Origin: Diphasiastrum complanatum | Taxonomy: Eukaryota; Streptophyta; Lycopodiopsida; Lycopodiales; Lycopodiaceae | NCBI GenBank assembly: GCA_029204225.1 | Contig: CM055111.1 | Span: forward strand, 20,804,503 to 20,868,502 | Direction: 5' to 3' | DNA: 64,000 bases | Translations under genes and position numbers: made by a program | Part shown: piece after piece, positions 1-11,507 of the stretch | How the letters are laid out: the number at the start of each line of letters is the position of its first letter | How positions within the stretch are numbered: position 1 is the stretch's first letter | The notes under the pieces: model-generated | Seen by the model: only the letters and a program-made list of their open reading frames with translations | What the model was told of the DNA's origin: nothing | Databases searched by the model: none

Positions 1-535
1 AAATGCCAAGGACCCATTTTAGAATAAAATATTCAAGGTAGGTAGAAGTAGAAACTCGAGCTACCATAGGAATTGCCATTTGTACTTTGCATGCCACATT
101 TAATGCATGAAAATACTAGGTGGCACAATTAGACATATTGAGGTGGCTTGAATAAGTCTAGATAGCTTGAGAGGTGGATTCATAACTCCAATTCAACTCA
201 AAGTAGGAGGAGAGTCCATGGATCTATATATATGTGATGTACTCTCATTGAGAAGATGATGAAATTTGTGTATGATGCAAATTTGGAGACTAAGCTCTTT
301 GTGCCCTCTCTCTTTACTCGAGTTTGTATTTTCATATTCTCTCTCTAGCCGAGTTAAAGCATTTATTGTACTTAGTTTTATGTTTTGTTGACAGATCTTG
401 CTTGTAACACAATAATATTTCTTGCATGATCAGCTTTCCTATTGTCAATCAATGCTAGTTTGATCTTTATGGTATTATTGGGCTTAGGAGATCAAAAGCA
501 CATGTGTAGGGCATCCCACACGTGTGAATTCAACA
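1..535 (+). repeat. Copia LTR, 5'-truncated by the window edge
   Basis: This stretch matches the 3' LTR at 55,330-55,941 almost base for base, apart from a short internal deletion near its left end. It ends in the same CACACGTGTGAATTCAACA sequence. No initiator-Met primer site (TGGTATCAGAGC) follows at 536, so it is either the 3' LTR of an element lying left of the window or a solo LTR. The region around 220-240 (TATATATATG) could be the LTR's TATA box. Confidence 0.85.
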
Positions 536-561
536 ATAGGAACATAAATTTTAAGGAGAAG

Positions 562-813
562 TGTGAAGATTATTAAAATATTATCTTCCTATCTCGAGTT
601 TGGGGTCATGTCCACGATAATTTCCACTAGATTTCATGTTGTACATATAAGGAGTGTGAATTGAGCACATATCCTTCTAGTGTAGTTCGGATTTGAGTTA
701 GATAGGTCCAATTGTAATGACATGCAGATGTTTTGATAGCATGCAAAGTTTTTTTGTATTCATGCAAGCCACATGCAATCAGTGCATGCAACATGCAAAG
801 TAGTTACAATTTT
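562..813 (+). repeat. Truncated LTR, same family as 17,967-18,697
   Basis: It begins TGTGAAGATTATT and follows the first ~250 bases of the LTR at 17,967 with scattered substitutions, then diverges after the AACATGCAAAGTAGTT block. The 3' part of the LTR is missing. The following 814-1,050 is AT-rich with no coding signal; it is the left flank of the gypsy insertion. Confidence 0.8.
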
Positions 814-1050
814 GAGCTTTCACCTGTATCATCTTCATATTGATCATCATCGTATTGATGTTGATCAATATAATTGTTTTCATAATAATAATCATCAAAT
901 TGATGTTGATCAGCATAATTTCGCACTTGCCCTTTGTCTTTTCTTTGTTCCACATCGTTCTGTTTCTTGAAGCATTCACGCTCCCAGTGGCTTATAATTC
1001 TGAACTTGTCAGTTTTCTATCGCTTGGATGTAGAGGACTAAAAGAATATG

Positions 1051-1782
1051 TGTAGGCTGATATTCTATGAATATTCGAGCCATCTTTAAAAAGATACAGA
1101 CGTAAGCCTAGAACTGGATCAGTCAAGTTTAGGCCTTTGCGCCATGTTGTAACGACTTAAAGTTGTTTAGTTCTAAGCCTAAGTCTAGAAGATTGAAACT
1201 TAAACTAGTCTGAATAAGTTCAACTTAAGTTAGTTCAGTTGTTTATGGTCCATTGGGGGTTTGTCCCATTGCACCAATGTGATTCAAAGTTAATTTAGTC
1301 CCATAATACCTTTTTGTAAGTGACCACCACTCCAAGTATATATAGGAGTGGAAGAGTCCATTTTCGACAAGAACCTCATTTGCAATACATGCCTATCTTT
1401 CTCTCTGAGTGTTCTCCCTTGTGTGGTTTCATGTATTGTGTTACTTCACATTGTATTGTATATTATTCATTTGGCAACAGGTTAAGTTAATCTAGGCCCT
1501 CTATTCTCTAGCAGGGTAAGCCTTAGAGGAGGAGATTTTAGGTTAAGCCGTCATTGATTTTAGGTTAAGCCGCCATTTGAGTTAGTTCCTAAGTAGTTAG
1601 TTCCTAAGTAGAGAAATGAGAGAGAGCAGATCTTACCTTCAGAATACTCATCCTATGCTTGTACTCTTTTCTTAGTATCCATATTTAAGCTAGCTGGGAA
1701 AGCCTTAGTGAGGGTTAGTTGGGAGAAGCCATAACTCGATCTAGTCAGAGCCATAGCCGGTGTGGATGCCAAAGAGCTAACA
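1051..1782 (+). repeat. 5' LTR of gypsy element
   Basis: 732 bp, TGTAGG...TAACA. It is longer than its 3' partner mainly because of small internal tandem duplications near 1,530-1,605 (the TTTTAGGTTAAGCC and TTCCTAAGTAGTTAG words are each repeated). A TATATATAGGAG sequence near 1,340 is a plausible core promoter, as it is kept in the other LTR. Confidence 0.93.
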
Positions 1783-1800
1783 TTGGCACACCGTTGCCGC
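1783..1800 (+). other. Primer binding site, Asp-tRNA-like
   Basis: The bases directly after the 5' LTR read TTGGCACACCGTTGCCGC. This resembles TGGCGCCGTTGCC, the site complementary to the 3' end of plant tRNA-Asp used by many gypsy elements, but it carries a short insertion. Position supports the call more than identity does. Confidence 0.6.
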
Positions 1801-2303
1801 TCTTTTTGGTCGCTTTCAATACTTTCTAGTCAAGCTATTTTTTGCTTGGTGCTTTTTGCTTGTTGGTTTTCTTTTCTTGCTTGTTGCTGTATTTTTGTTG
1901 CTTCGAGTGTTTTTTGCTTGTGCTAAAGCAATCCTCATGCTTCTTGCTATCTTGCATCCTTGCTTGTTTTTTCACAAAGAGAGGGCTCATAAAGGGTTTT
2001 TATTGAACAAAGAGAGCTCATCAAGGGGTTTTTTTGGTAAACCCAGCCGCTATCTTTGCTTGTAGCCGCACATTCTGTAGGGGGGAGGAATCTCGTTGGG
2101 AGGAGGTGTAGTTGATCACCCGATTTCCGAAAGCGCACCCAACCGCGCATTCAACATAGCATTCAATTCAGCTTGTTCAGGTATTTTCAGAGCACGGGAG
2201 GGATCATCTCGTTTTCAACGGCCATCAGGTGCCTGAATATTTCGTTTTCCATCTGCCTGCGCACCTCTGAGTTGCCTGCGTTCGTCTGATTCAAAGCGTG
2301 CCT

Positions 2304-2497
2304 GATTCAGAGCTTGCTTTCACCTCCCTCGCACACCTCTGTCTGCATATCTGATTGGGAGCGTGCCTGCATACTCGATTCGGAGTTGACTGGTTCGCCT
2401 GATTCAGAGCTTGTTTTTACCTCCCTCGCACACCTCTGTCTGCATACCTGATTGGGAGCGTGCCTGCATACTCGATTCGGAGCTGACTGGTTCGTCT
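2304..2497 (+). repeat. Tandem repeat, 97 bp period, two copies, in gypsy leader
   Basis: GATTCAGAGC recurs at 2,304, 2,401 and 2,498, giving two near-identical 97 bp units followed by the start of a third. Each unit carries CACACCTCTGTCTGCATA, TTGGGAGCGTGCCTGCATA and CTCGATTCGGAG words. Partial units are visible upstream (about 2,240-2,303). It lies in the untranslated leader, which runs ~2.4 kb from the primer site to gag; nothing coding is supported in the leader. Confidence 0.85.
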
Positions 2498-3299
2498 GAT
2501 TCAGAGCGTGCCTGGTTCACCTTTGCACATCTGTCTTTGCCTATCAAAGGCTCATCTTATACCTTTACCTGGTTAATCGATCATCTATCACAACTTTTAG
2601 TCTATTGTAGATGTCTTTTCCAACTAACCTCAACTATTGACAAGTGTTTTTGGGCAAGAGTTGCAAGTGATGTTAATGTCTGGATGCAGATGCCTAGAAG
2701 GACTGATTTAGGACTTTCTCTTCTCAACAGCAGCTGACCTTAGTAAACTACCCCTGTTGCACCAGAGCTGATGTTTCATAATGAGTCTGAGTGAGGCAGA
2801 CTTCACCAGCATCTGCTTGAGCAGTAATAGCAGATGTTGCAACCAAAGAATCAGTAAGGGTAGGCTCTCTGTGGTTCACTTCAGAGATGGCACACAAGTT
2901 TCTAACGTTTTAACAATAGGTGCTCAAAGATAAATGTTTATTGTGCTATTTTTGTAGTTGAGCTTCAACTGTAGTAAACGAAACATTTGTTTGCTTGGTA
3001 GCCCCTTTTCACGCTTGCATCTGCCCTCAGCCCTGTGTGTTTCATCAGCATTTTAGTCATTTTCAGCCATTTTTCATATTTTCTAAGCGATTTTTCTGGT
3101 AGTTTTCTTTTCAACTTTAGTGGTTTTTCAAGGTTTTCCTACTGTTTTCCGATTTTAGAGGGTTTTGTCATCCGAATTTCAGCCGTTTCTAGCCATTTTT
3201 TTTCAGTCACTTTCAATGGGTTTGCGACTAATTTTTACTACACGTTTTTCATTAGTGTTCATAGTCGTTTACAGTTCATTTGTCACCTTCCGAGTCGTG

Positions 3300-3845
3300 T
3301 ACGAGTCATATTCCTGTGCGAGTCATCTTCTGTGCAAGTACTCCACGGTTTCTAGCTCCATGGGTACAGGGTTGGACGAGTCATTTTTTTGCAAGTCATC
3401 TTCTGTACGAGTCATCTGCGAGTACGAGTCATCTCCCACCCTTGCACGAGTCATCTGCGAGTCATCTTTTGTACGAGTCATCTGTGAGTCATTTTTTTTG
3501 CGAGTCATCTTCTCTATGACTCATCTGCGAGTACGAGTCATCTCCCACCCTTGCACGAGTCATCTGCGATCATCTTCTGTACGAGTCATCTGTGAGTACG
3601 AGTCATCTCCTACCCTTGCACGAGTTATCTGCGAGTCATCTTCTATAGGAGTCATCTGCGAGTCATTTTTTTTTGCGAGTCATCTTCTGTACGAGTCATC
3701 TGCGAGTACAAGTCATCTCCCACCCTTGCACTGAACACGCCTGTGCGACTCATTTTGAACGAGTCATTTTTCATTGTGTGAGAGTAAGTTCTCGTGTCTG
3801 TGCGAGTCATTCCCCTGTCTCTGCGAGTCATTCCTGTAAGTTCCC
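3300..3845 (+). repeat. Dense GAGTCAT heptamer array in gypsy leader
   Basis: The word GAGTCAT occurs a few tens of times in about 550 bases, usually as TACGAGTCATCTGCGAG or GCACGAGTCATC, in a higher-order pattern of roughly 100 bases that also includes CTCCCACCCTTGCA. The heptamer contains TGACTC on the other strand, the half-site bound by GCN4-type bZIP proteins. Open frames here on both strands are by-products of the repeat and are not called as genes. Confidence 0.85.
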
Positions 3846-4209
3846 CTGTCTCAGACACAAGAGTACTCGAGGAGATATACATATATATTCTTAAAAAAAA
3901 AAAAAAATTCCAATTCGTTCCATTGAAGGCAATATCAATCGGAAACCTAGCGTCATCCACTAAACCATTATTTGTTATACATCCTACGCGACCAATCTAA
4001 CCTATTATCACATCAGTTCGGCTATTTACTCACCAACCATCGGCAAAATAATCTTGCCACGTCTAGTTGGAATAAGCCATAGGCATATCTAGTAGGGTAC
4101 CGGCCTTAGACATGACCTAGATGGAAGCCATAGACTAGGGAGAGACCTTTGCCCTCATCCATCCACCCAAACCATTTGTCTGGTCTTGTGATAATCTGTT
4201 CAGATCAAC

Positions 4210-5183
4210 ATGGCAGGACCATCCCATCCACCGCCCAAGTTAGAGAAAAGACTTTCTTGGATTGATGCACCTAAATACGATTGCGAATCAGATTCGACAC
4301 GAGTTTTCCAGGATTTCAACAATGCTGGTAAATTCTATGGGGATGAATTTGACACCAAAAAGGTACGTTTATTCCCCATGATTTTACAAGGCGACGCAAA
4401 AGAGTGGTTTTTAAACCTTGAAGGCCCAGACAACACGTCTTGGGAGACCATCACTGCAGCACTGATCAAACAGTTCAAACCCTCCAAACTGACGCAAAGT
4501 CCCTTCATCCAATTGACGCATATCAAGATGCAAAGTAAAGAATTTGTGCACATCTACATCGAGCGTTTCAAGCGTCTTAAAGTAGAGCGTGTCGATGATC
4601 ACGTAACTGAGAAAATGGCCATCAAACTTTTTTTAGTTGGTTTACCCAAGGCCATTAGGAGAGAATTGAAACCCGTAGACTCATACGAGCGATTGAAAGA
4701 CGCGATGGATGACGCCATCCGTGAAGAAGATGAAGGGTCTGACGACAACCATGACTTTCGCGACAAGAGGGAAAAGGGGCTAGTTAAGCAGGAGACTTCC
4801 CGCGTGGAAGGATGGTCCTCATCTAGTGAGGTTGATATCCTTCACCACCTTGAGGGTTGGCAAAAAGCACAAAAAGGATGGAGAAGCTAACCTTAGAATT
4901 CCAAAAGGTATTGAAGGATGTCACTAAAAAAACTTTTCCAGTCCGTGAGAATGTCTGGTGTCCTATTTGTTCTCAAAACCACACTACCAATGAGTGCCCA
5001 CACGCAAGAACATATTTTCCACATGCAGCACGACCTATGTATCGCCCTTATTGGCCATTTGGACCTCAACAGTATGCACCAAATTACAATCCAAATCCAT
5101 CCGCACCGAGGCCAGGACAATACCAACCTAGGCCAACAGGCTCAGTTCATTATCAACCCAGACAACCATTTGTAGTCAATTAG
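4210..5183 (+). pseudogene. Gypsy gag, first part (capsid-like domain and first zinc knuckle)
   Basis: The frame opens at ATG 4,210 and runs to 4,890; a shift then continues it in another frame to 5,183. The first part contains a retrotransposon gag domain (the LPKYD-like start as APKYDCESD, then MILQGDAKEWFLNLE near residue 60, and FKRLKVERVDDH). The second part has a zinc knuckle CPICSQNHTTNEC (CX2CX3HX4C) followed by a Pro/Tyr/Gln-rich tail. Gag packages the element RNA. The frameshift near 4,860-4,900 breaks it. Confidence 0.85.
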
Positions 5184-5848
5184 CATGTGCCACATGTACA
5201 ATCTCACATGGTTGATACTGCCTATGTCGATCCTGCTACCTATTATGTCGAGGATCCCAATGCCAATGTTTATCAAGCAGAGACGAGTTACTCTTATGAA
5301 ATGGCATAGCCTGGATACGACCTCAATCAACCTCAATATCATACACAACATATAGCATATGCTGCGCAACCGATGTCAGTTTTACGTGGCTGTTTTGTGT
5401 GTGCGAGATGACATCCTAGCATTCGTTGCCCTGATAAATTACAATATCCACCTCTTTGTGAAAATTGTGGCATAGAGCACCATATCAAAGACTGTCCAAA
5501 GCGACCTAGTCATGCAGCTCCTGTTAACTCTATCCAAGTAGAGACAATCCCAATCAGAGTCATGACTCAAGCCCAACACCGGCAGGTTAGCGAAGCTTCA
5601 ACAAAACGAACCAATAAGCTCCCGCCTGCTCCGTCCAGTGACAGAATCACACCAATCATCTATCCTAACCCCAACGAGGAGATCCATTTGAGAGATAAAT
5701 ATCAAAAGCTCATCCATGAAGCTGACAATAAGGAGGAGGCTATAGTCACACCTAGAGATCAAACCCCAGATAACCCAACCGTAGAAGGAGCCGAGATATG
5801 GGGAGATTTGCTTCAAGCAAACGTTACCCTCCCATTTGGAGTACTCTA
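5184..5848 (+). pseudogene. Gypsy gag/pol linker with two more zinc knuckles
   Basis: Two further CX2CX3HX4C knuckles lie close together at about 5,396-5,434 (CFVCAR, then a TGA codon, then HPSIRC) and 5,461-5,499 (CENCGIEHHIKDC). With the one at ~4,957-4,995 this gives three knuckles, more than the one or two usual in gypsy gag. An open stretch from 5,562 to 5,849 leads into the protease in another frame. In-frame stops at 5,181, 5,307 and in the second knuckle break it. Confidence 0.65.
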
Positions 5849-6874
5849 GAAGTACACCGAAAATGGCAGAAAGAGGTGTGCTCCATTGAAGATAATATCC
5901 CATCACCAGACCTCCCTGAGGTGCCCCTGCATCTGACTAACCCTGCAAGCGACAAGGGAAATATACGCATTCCTACAACTTACGGACATTTCCATGTTGT
6001 CTTGGCAGTATTAGATGGCGGATCGGGAGTCAACATAATATCAACATCCCTGATGAAGGAGTGGGGTCTTCAAGCTTCCATGAAACGACCGAACTGTCAA
6101 CTTTGAATGGCAGATCAAAGTGTGGTAAAACCATTAGGCCTAATACCAGACATAAGACTGAAACTAGGAGGTTTGAGCTTCACGCTAGATTTAATAGTGC
6201 TTGAAATTCCTAGCAACGCCTATTCCTATGAATTGCTCCTAGGAAGGCCATGGCTCTCTAACGCACGCATAGTGCATGATTGGATTAGAGAGCGTGTTAC
6301 ATTTGGCAATCGAGAAACATCAGTCACAATTGACTCTGCTGGTAAGATCAAACCCACACGAATCACCGAATACGGATCCTCTACCACAAAGTCCATTCTT
6401 GAAAATTACCGTGACATCGAAGAGAAGGGCCACTATACCAAGGCTACGGATATCATCAACTGGAGCCACAGCTTCGCAATAATCGATTGTGTCAATGCGG
6501 AACATTGCGAACTCAATATACATCACACTGATAGCGATGAATCTACTGCTGAACCAACTAATTTGGATACTCCTATTTTCAACGTCAGTTATGTTAACAT
6601 TCAGCCCCGCAACGAGGACTTGCTTCACGTCGCCTGGCTACCTTATGATGAATCAATAACCTTGTATATCGATGAGAGTGTTTTACGCTCTCAAGAGTTT
6701 GATACTGACTCCGACATGGCCAATATTATAGATGTAGCTATTCTGCGCTTCATGGACGCCATTCCCCCACGGCTACTCCTTGAGAAGGTCCAAGAGATAG
6801 AGCCTAAGGCTAGCATTGCTGCAGCCAAACTGGACCAAAGTAAACTATATCGTGTCCTCGCAATCTCACGATAG
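5798..6874 (+). pseudogene. Gypsy aspartic protease region
   Basis: Two same-strand open stretches (5,798-6,106 and 6,107-6,874) together read as a retroviral-type aspartic protease: the active-site motif LDGGSGVNI (the DGGS variant common in plant gypsy elements) sits near 6,010-6,040, and the second half contains the LLLGRPWLSNARIVHDW motif near 6,230-6,285 that closes the fold. A TGA at 6,104-6,106 separates them. The remaining ~190 residues are the linker to reverse transcriptase and are not otherwise recognisable. Confidence 0.8.
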
Positions 6875-6990
6875 CTCGAGAAACCCCGGGTGAAGCACAA
6901 TCCTCTAGGTCCACAAGCCACACAGCTAAAACCCCTAAGGATCCACCTAAATCTAGGACTAAGAAGCCCTGCGTCCCTGATAAAATTGAT

Positions 6991-7712
6991 GTGCCCAACC
7001 ATTTCAAGGACTTCACCATTGAAGATGTAACTATCCACCTGCCTCAAGCTCAACGAGAGCCAAAGGGTAATGAGCCATATGATAGCCTCGCTCAAACTAT
7101 AAAGTTAAATCTTCAAGAGCCTGATGAGACAGAGGAAAAGTTTGTCCATATTGGAGCACACCTCAACACCGAACAACGTCTGGCCTTAGAGAAGCTCCTT
7201 AGAAAATATCGTCATAACTTTGCATGGAACTACAAGGACATGAAGGGGGTAGATCCCTCGGTTGTGTCGACTATTGCAAATTAAACGCTTCCATAGAAAG
7301 AGACCATTTTCCAATCCCATATGGCGAATCCATATTGGAAAATCTAACTGGGGATGAAGTTTACTCCTTCCTGGATGGCTTCAATGGATACAACTTAGTT
7401 GTTATCTCTGAAGAAGACCAACCCAAAACGACTTTTGCTACAGAATGGGGTATCTTCTGCTGGCGCGTTATGCCCTTTGGATTGTGCAATGCGCCATGTA
7501 CCTTTGAATGTGTCATGCAAGCAGTATTTTATGATCTCATCGGTGACAACCTTGAGATCTATCTTGATGACCTTGGGGTGCACTCGGAAGGATCCACGCA
7601 CCTGGCCGTACTCGAACGTAACATCTACAGAGATGAACTACACCACAACCGAGAGGGAAGCATTAACGATGATTTATGCCATCCAGAAGTTTCGACATTA
7701 TCTTCTAGGTAA
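6991..7712 (+). pseudogene. Gypsy reverse transcriptase, internally deleted
   Basis: The first stretch (6,991-7,284) ends with the region preceding the polymerase (RHNFAWNYKDMKGVDPS). It jumps, apparently by a deletion of the first palm motifs, to KLNASIERDHFPIPY in another frame (7,224-7,712). This keeps fingers/palm motifs FPIP, SFLDGFNGYN, the MPFGLCNAP motif and the catalytic box as IYLDDLG (normally YVDD) at about 7,558-7,575. After that box the thumb and first half of RNase H are missing. It copies RNA to DNA in intact relatives; this copy cannot. Confidence 0.85.
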
Positions 7713-8322
7713 ACCCTTTGTATTTTTCACAGCTCATCAAGCGTTACTTTACCTCGTGAACAAAACTTGCACAACAGGTAGAATCACACGTTGTTTGCTA
7801 TTACTACAAGAATTTGAATTTCGTATTGTTGTGCGCAAAGGCTCGCAACATTTTGTCGCTGATCATCTATCCAGAATACCGAGTGATGAGAAACCAACGG
7901 AGGAGATCAATGATGACCTACCCGATGCAATACTTTTTCAAGTTGACAGTACCCCCATGTGGGCCAAAGACATCACAAAGTTTTTAACGACGGGGGTGCT
8001 AGATCCGACGTTGTCGAAACCTGCCCAACGCGCACTTATCTACAAGGTGGCACCCTATACACTTATAGCGGGGCAATTTTATAGAAAGGGTGCGGACGGT
8101 GTGATTAGACGATGTTTGACTGAGGGCGAGATTATTCCCATCATATCCTTGCTACACGAAGGAGTTGGTGGTGGACGCTTTGCCTCCGAAAACACAGCTA
8201 CGAAGATCTTACTAGCTGGGTATTGGTGGCCTTCGCTATTTAAGGACACTCATAACTTTGTAAAGGCTTGTGATGTGTGCAAAGAGCCAAAAGGCCACAA
8301 TTTTCAGATTATATGTCTTTAA
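7633..8322 (+). pseudogene. Gypsy RNase H C-terminal half and integrase zinc domain
   Basis: The frame reads from NYTTTEREALTMIYAIQKFRHYLLG (RNase H) through ADHLSRIPSDE (its end) into the integrase N-terminal zinc region (GYWWPSLFKDTHNFVKACDVC) at about 8,215-8,280. The zinc domain should be HHCC; the second His appears as Arg (GGRFA in place of GGHFA). It joins the reverse transcriptase fragment across a deletion close to 7,615-7,640. Confidence 0.8.
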
Positions 8323-9223
8323 CTCCCATCTTATCTGAACAAGCATTTTTTAAATGGGGTATTGATTATGTAGGACCAATCAGTCTGGCCGCGCGATTCA
8401 CACAGGCAAGATATATTATCTTGGCAACAAATTATTGCACGAAGTGGGCAGAGGTTTGGGCGGTAAAGAACGCCGATGCTTAAACCACTGCTCGGTTTCT
8501 TTATGAGCAAATCATTGTACGATTTGGTTGCCCACTCGAAATCGTCTCAGGGGTACGCACTTTTTGAACACAGTAATTGAATACTTGTTGTCGACCTTCC
8601 TAGTTGTTCATCGCAAAAGTGCCCCATATTACCCAAGATGTAATGGGCAGACTGAGTCCACGAATAAGGTTCTATTCGAAATCCTCACGAAGACGGTGGA
8701 AGCCAGTCGGTTGGATTGGGAGTTCAAGTTACATGCCGCTTTATAGGCGTATCGAACAACACCCAAAAAGGCCACTGACATGACACCATTCCAACTCACG
8801 TATGGACAAGAGGCCGTGATGCCTGTAGAATTCTATGTCCCATCCTTACGGGTAGCCTACGATTTGAAACTAGACGAAAGTCAGATCCTTGCCCATAGGC
8901 TATTCCACCTCCATAAGCTTTGCGAAACAAGAGTCATTAGTGTGCACGCACAGCAAGTGCACAAAAGACGTCGACAAGATTGGCATGACCGCCATATTAA
9001 GTTGAAGGAATTTAAAGAAGGAGATAGAGTCCTTCTCTATCAAACAAAAGTACATAAGGGCAAACTTAAGTTTATTGGCCAAGGTCCCTATATCATTGAT
9101 CAGATCTTTGCTTCGGGCTACACTAAACTTAAAACCCTCGAAGGCATCCCGCTGGACACGATAGTGAACGGGAGTAGATTACGGCGATATCATGAGCCCT
9201 GCTATTCCTTAGACATGTACTGA
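8316..9223 (+). pseudogene. Gypsy integrase core and C-terminal domain
   Basis: Three open stretches (8,277-8,483, 8,528-8,746, 8,780-9,223) give the integrase core: WGIDYVGP carries the first catalytic Asp, the second lies in the damaged EIVSGVRTF segment where the usual SDRG is lost, and the Glu is in NGQTESTNK. The C-terminal part has QVHKRRRQDWHDRHIK and FKEGDRVLLYQTK, typical of gypsy integrase tails. Stops at 8,481, 8,566 and 8,744 break it. Confidence 0.85.
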
Positions 9224-9843
9224 TTGATTGTGTGTTATGTGTGTTAACTTCAGGGAAAGCTTCAAAAGACTTTGGTTCACCTCTTTACAAGCTCTACATA
9301 GTGTTTTACAGCCAACTACCATCCAACATTATGAAAAAAACAAGCAAAAATGATGATTTTTGGCTATTTTTCGATTTTTTTCATCACAATAAAGAGGAAA
9401 TTCATGACATACAACTCTTTCTCTAACACATGCAAACCAATGTACAAAAAATTCTGTGCATGCATGTCTGTAATTTCTGTCGTTTTGTGATAATGTTCAT
9501 TTTTTTTTATTCATTTTTTTATACCCTTTTCCGTTGAATTGCTTGCATGTTTAACAATCAATACTTAGGATAGTTTAGGTCCAAATTCTCACAAATCTAC
9601 CTCACTTCTATCACTATTGTACGGGTTTCAGGTAACAGCATGCATGACCAGTGACAATCATGTCCCAAAACAGTAATTATTATCCGGGTTGGAGCTAGCA
9701 TTACTCATTCTTGCAATCGATTGCAAGGAACTTATTTTTCTTTAAAAAAAAGAAAAAGAAAAAGATACCACTTGCATAAGCTATCAGGCAGCATATTATC
9801 TATATTGTGGAGTCCCAAAACTAAGCAAAGTGCTTGATCAGAC
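9224..9843 (+). other. Spacer between integrase and 3' reading frame
   Basis: No gene supported. Contains T-rich tracts and a purine run AAAAAAAAGAAAAAGAAAAAGA at 9,743-9,764 that could be a second polypurine tract, though this is only a compositional match. Confidence 0.4.
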
Positions 9844-11495
9844 ATGAAACCTAGCAGGTACACTCAAGAAATTCACTTGGTCTCATTTACTCATTTTTCT
9901 CAAAAGCTAACAGCGGCTTGTCCTTTCTTGGAGTGGCTAAACTTCGACACACGACTTATCTCCGGTGTGCAACATGAATCCCTGGTGCGTGCGGCTTATT
10001 CTACATTTGATGACGAGCTCCAGACATTCAGGATTCCTAGACGCAACGACGAGGATCCAATTTCTATCTCACCACATATCTCAAGCCACTTGGGATTCCC
10101 GAATGAAGGAGAGCCTATGCACGGCAGAGGGCAATCTTTTGATAGGAATTACTTGACGCATCTCTGTACGGAAGATGGTGACACCTCCATCTATAACATT
10201 GACGGTTACGCTGTCAAACTCATCTCGGATCCAGGACTTAGGGCAACAACGGACCTTCTTGTATTACTCACTAAGGTACAATCTTCAAGAATTGACAGGA
10301 TTCCGAACAACACTTTATTCGCCCTATCATTTGGCTTGGAGGAACCTGTTACCCATCACTTCATGTGGGCAGAAAAGATAAGCATCAAGTTATGTGCAGC
10401 GCTCAAAGCAAGAAAACCTCTCACAGACTGCGGATATCTCCTACATATGCTCGTAAGCAAACATTACTTGGGTGACTTCCCTAGCATTCTCACTCGAGTG
10501 CAAGAGGAATATCCAAACGTGCCACATACCACCTCGACACAAGCTCAACAATCACCTCACCACCTCGACACTCAACCTCATTCACCATCCACTACTTATC
10601 TAATCCGCAAATACCCAACCCTTCCCCATGAACTTTTCACAACCATACCCAACCCTCCACCACCAACACTTACCACAACTATAGAGGTACGACACAGAAT
10701 CACGTCGAAGACTCCTAGTCGACAGATGTTAATGTCAGAGGAGTTTAATAAAGCATATCCAAACTGGGAGGACCGAGGCGGGTACACTCTTCTCGATTTC
10801 ACGATATGTAAATCTCACAAGCAGAAAGTGTTAGCATTGGAGCCGCAACCTTAGTGGCGACGTGCTATGATGTTGGAAAATGCATATGCTTTTGAGCGCT
10901 ATATCGTGGCACCAACTTACATGCGTGTCAATCCAACATATTATCCCATAAGACGCAGAGAATATTCGCACCAGAAAGGGTTTCTAATAAAATATATTGG
11001 CCAATTCTACCTAAAGAAGTTCAGACCGATGACCCAGCGGCCGATTTTGTAGCCAATTGCAACTATTTCTACCGGAGACATCATACAAATCTGGACTGCC
11101 ATGTTAGATACTTTGCAGATCATTGCGGCCTAATATCATTCCTTTCTACCTTAAATTGTTTCTAAGATAGAGATCTGCCGCCAATAGTTTTGGATATAAA
11201 TAAGCCCCTAAACATACCCATGGATCACATCAATGTGGCAAGGCTTTACTATCGGGCGGTGATCACCAACGAACTTCACGTTGACATGGTTGAATCTTGG
11301 TACGTGTACGGATTTCTACAAAACATGCTTGATTACTATCGGCCGCAACCATTTTTGGACAAAATTCGATTCGAGAGAATGGAACAGATTGGCAGAGAAG
11401 TTCATAAAATCTGGGTCGCCATCAATGCAAAGCTGCGGGAAGACCAGACAAGACAACAGACAACGGTAATTGGCATGGGACTGCCAATCTTTTGA
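9844..11495 (+). pseudogene. Extra 3' reading frame of the gypsy element (env-position ORF), unknown function
   Basis: The frame is open for 336 codons from ATG 9,844 to TAG 10,852-10,854, continues in the same frame to 11,052, shifts, and runs on with one TAA (about 11,161) to 11,495, just before the polypurine tract. In total about 540 codons with few breaks. It has a globular N-terminal part, a Pro/Thr/His-rich stretch (residues ~225-290) and a basic end. I see no signal peptide or clear membrane segment, so an envelope role is not supported. Its position matches the extra ORFs of Athila/Tat-type elements. It is less damaged than pol. Confidence 0.6.
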
Positions 11496-11507
11496 CGGAG
11501 GGGATAA
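11490..11507 (+). other. Polypurine tract of gypsy element
   Basis: Purine-rich GACGGAGGGGATAA immediately before the 3' LTR, where plus-strand DNA synthesis is primed in this family. Confidence 0.8.

Noticed and set aside
3035-3960. Several open frames on both strands with Ser/His or Thr/Arg repeats
   Set aside because: They are translations of the GAGTCAT array and change character in every frame.
9844-10854. Envelope glycoprotein
   Set aside because: No signal peptide, transmembrane segment or cysteine pattern is visible; only the position fits.
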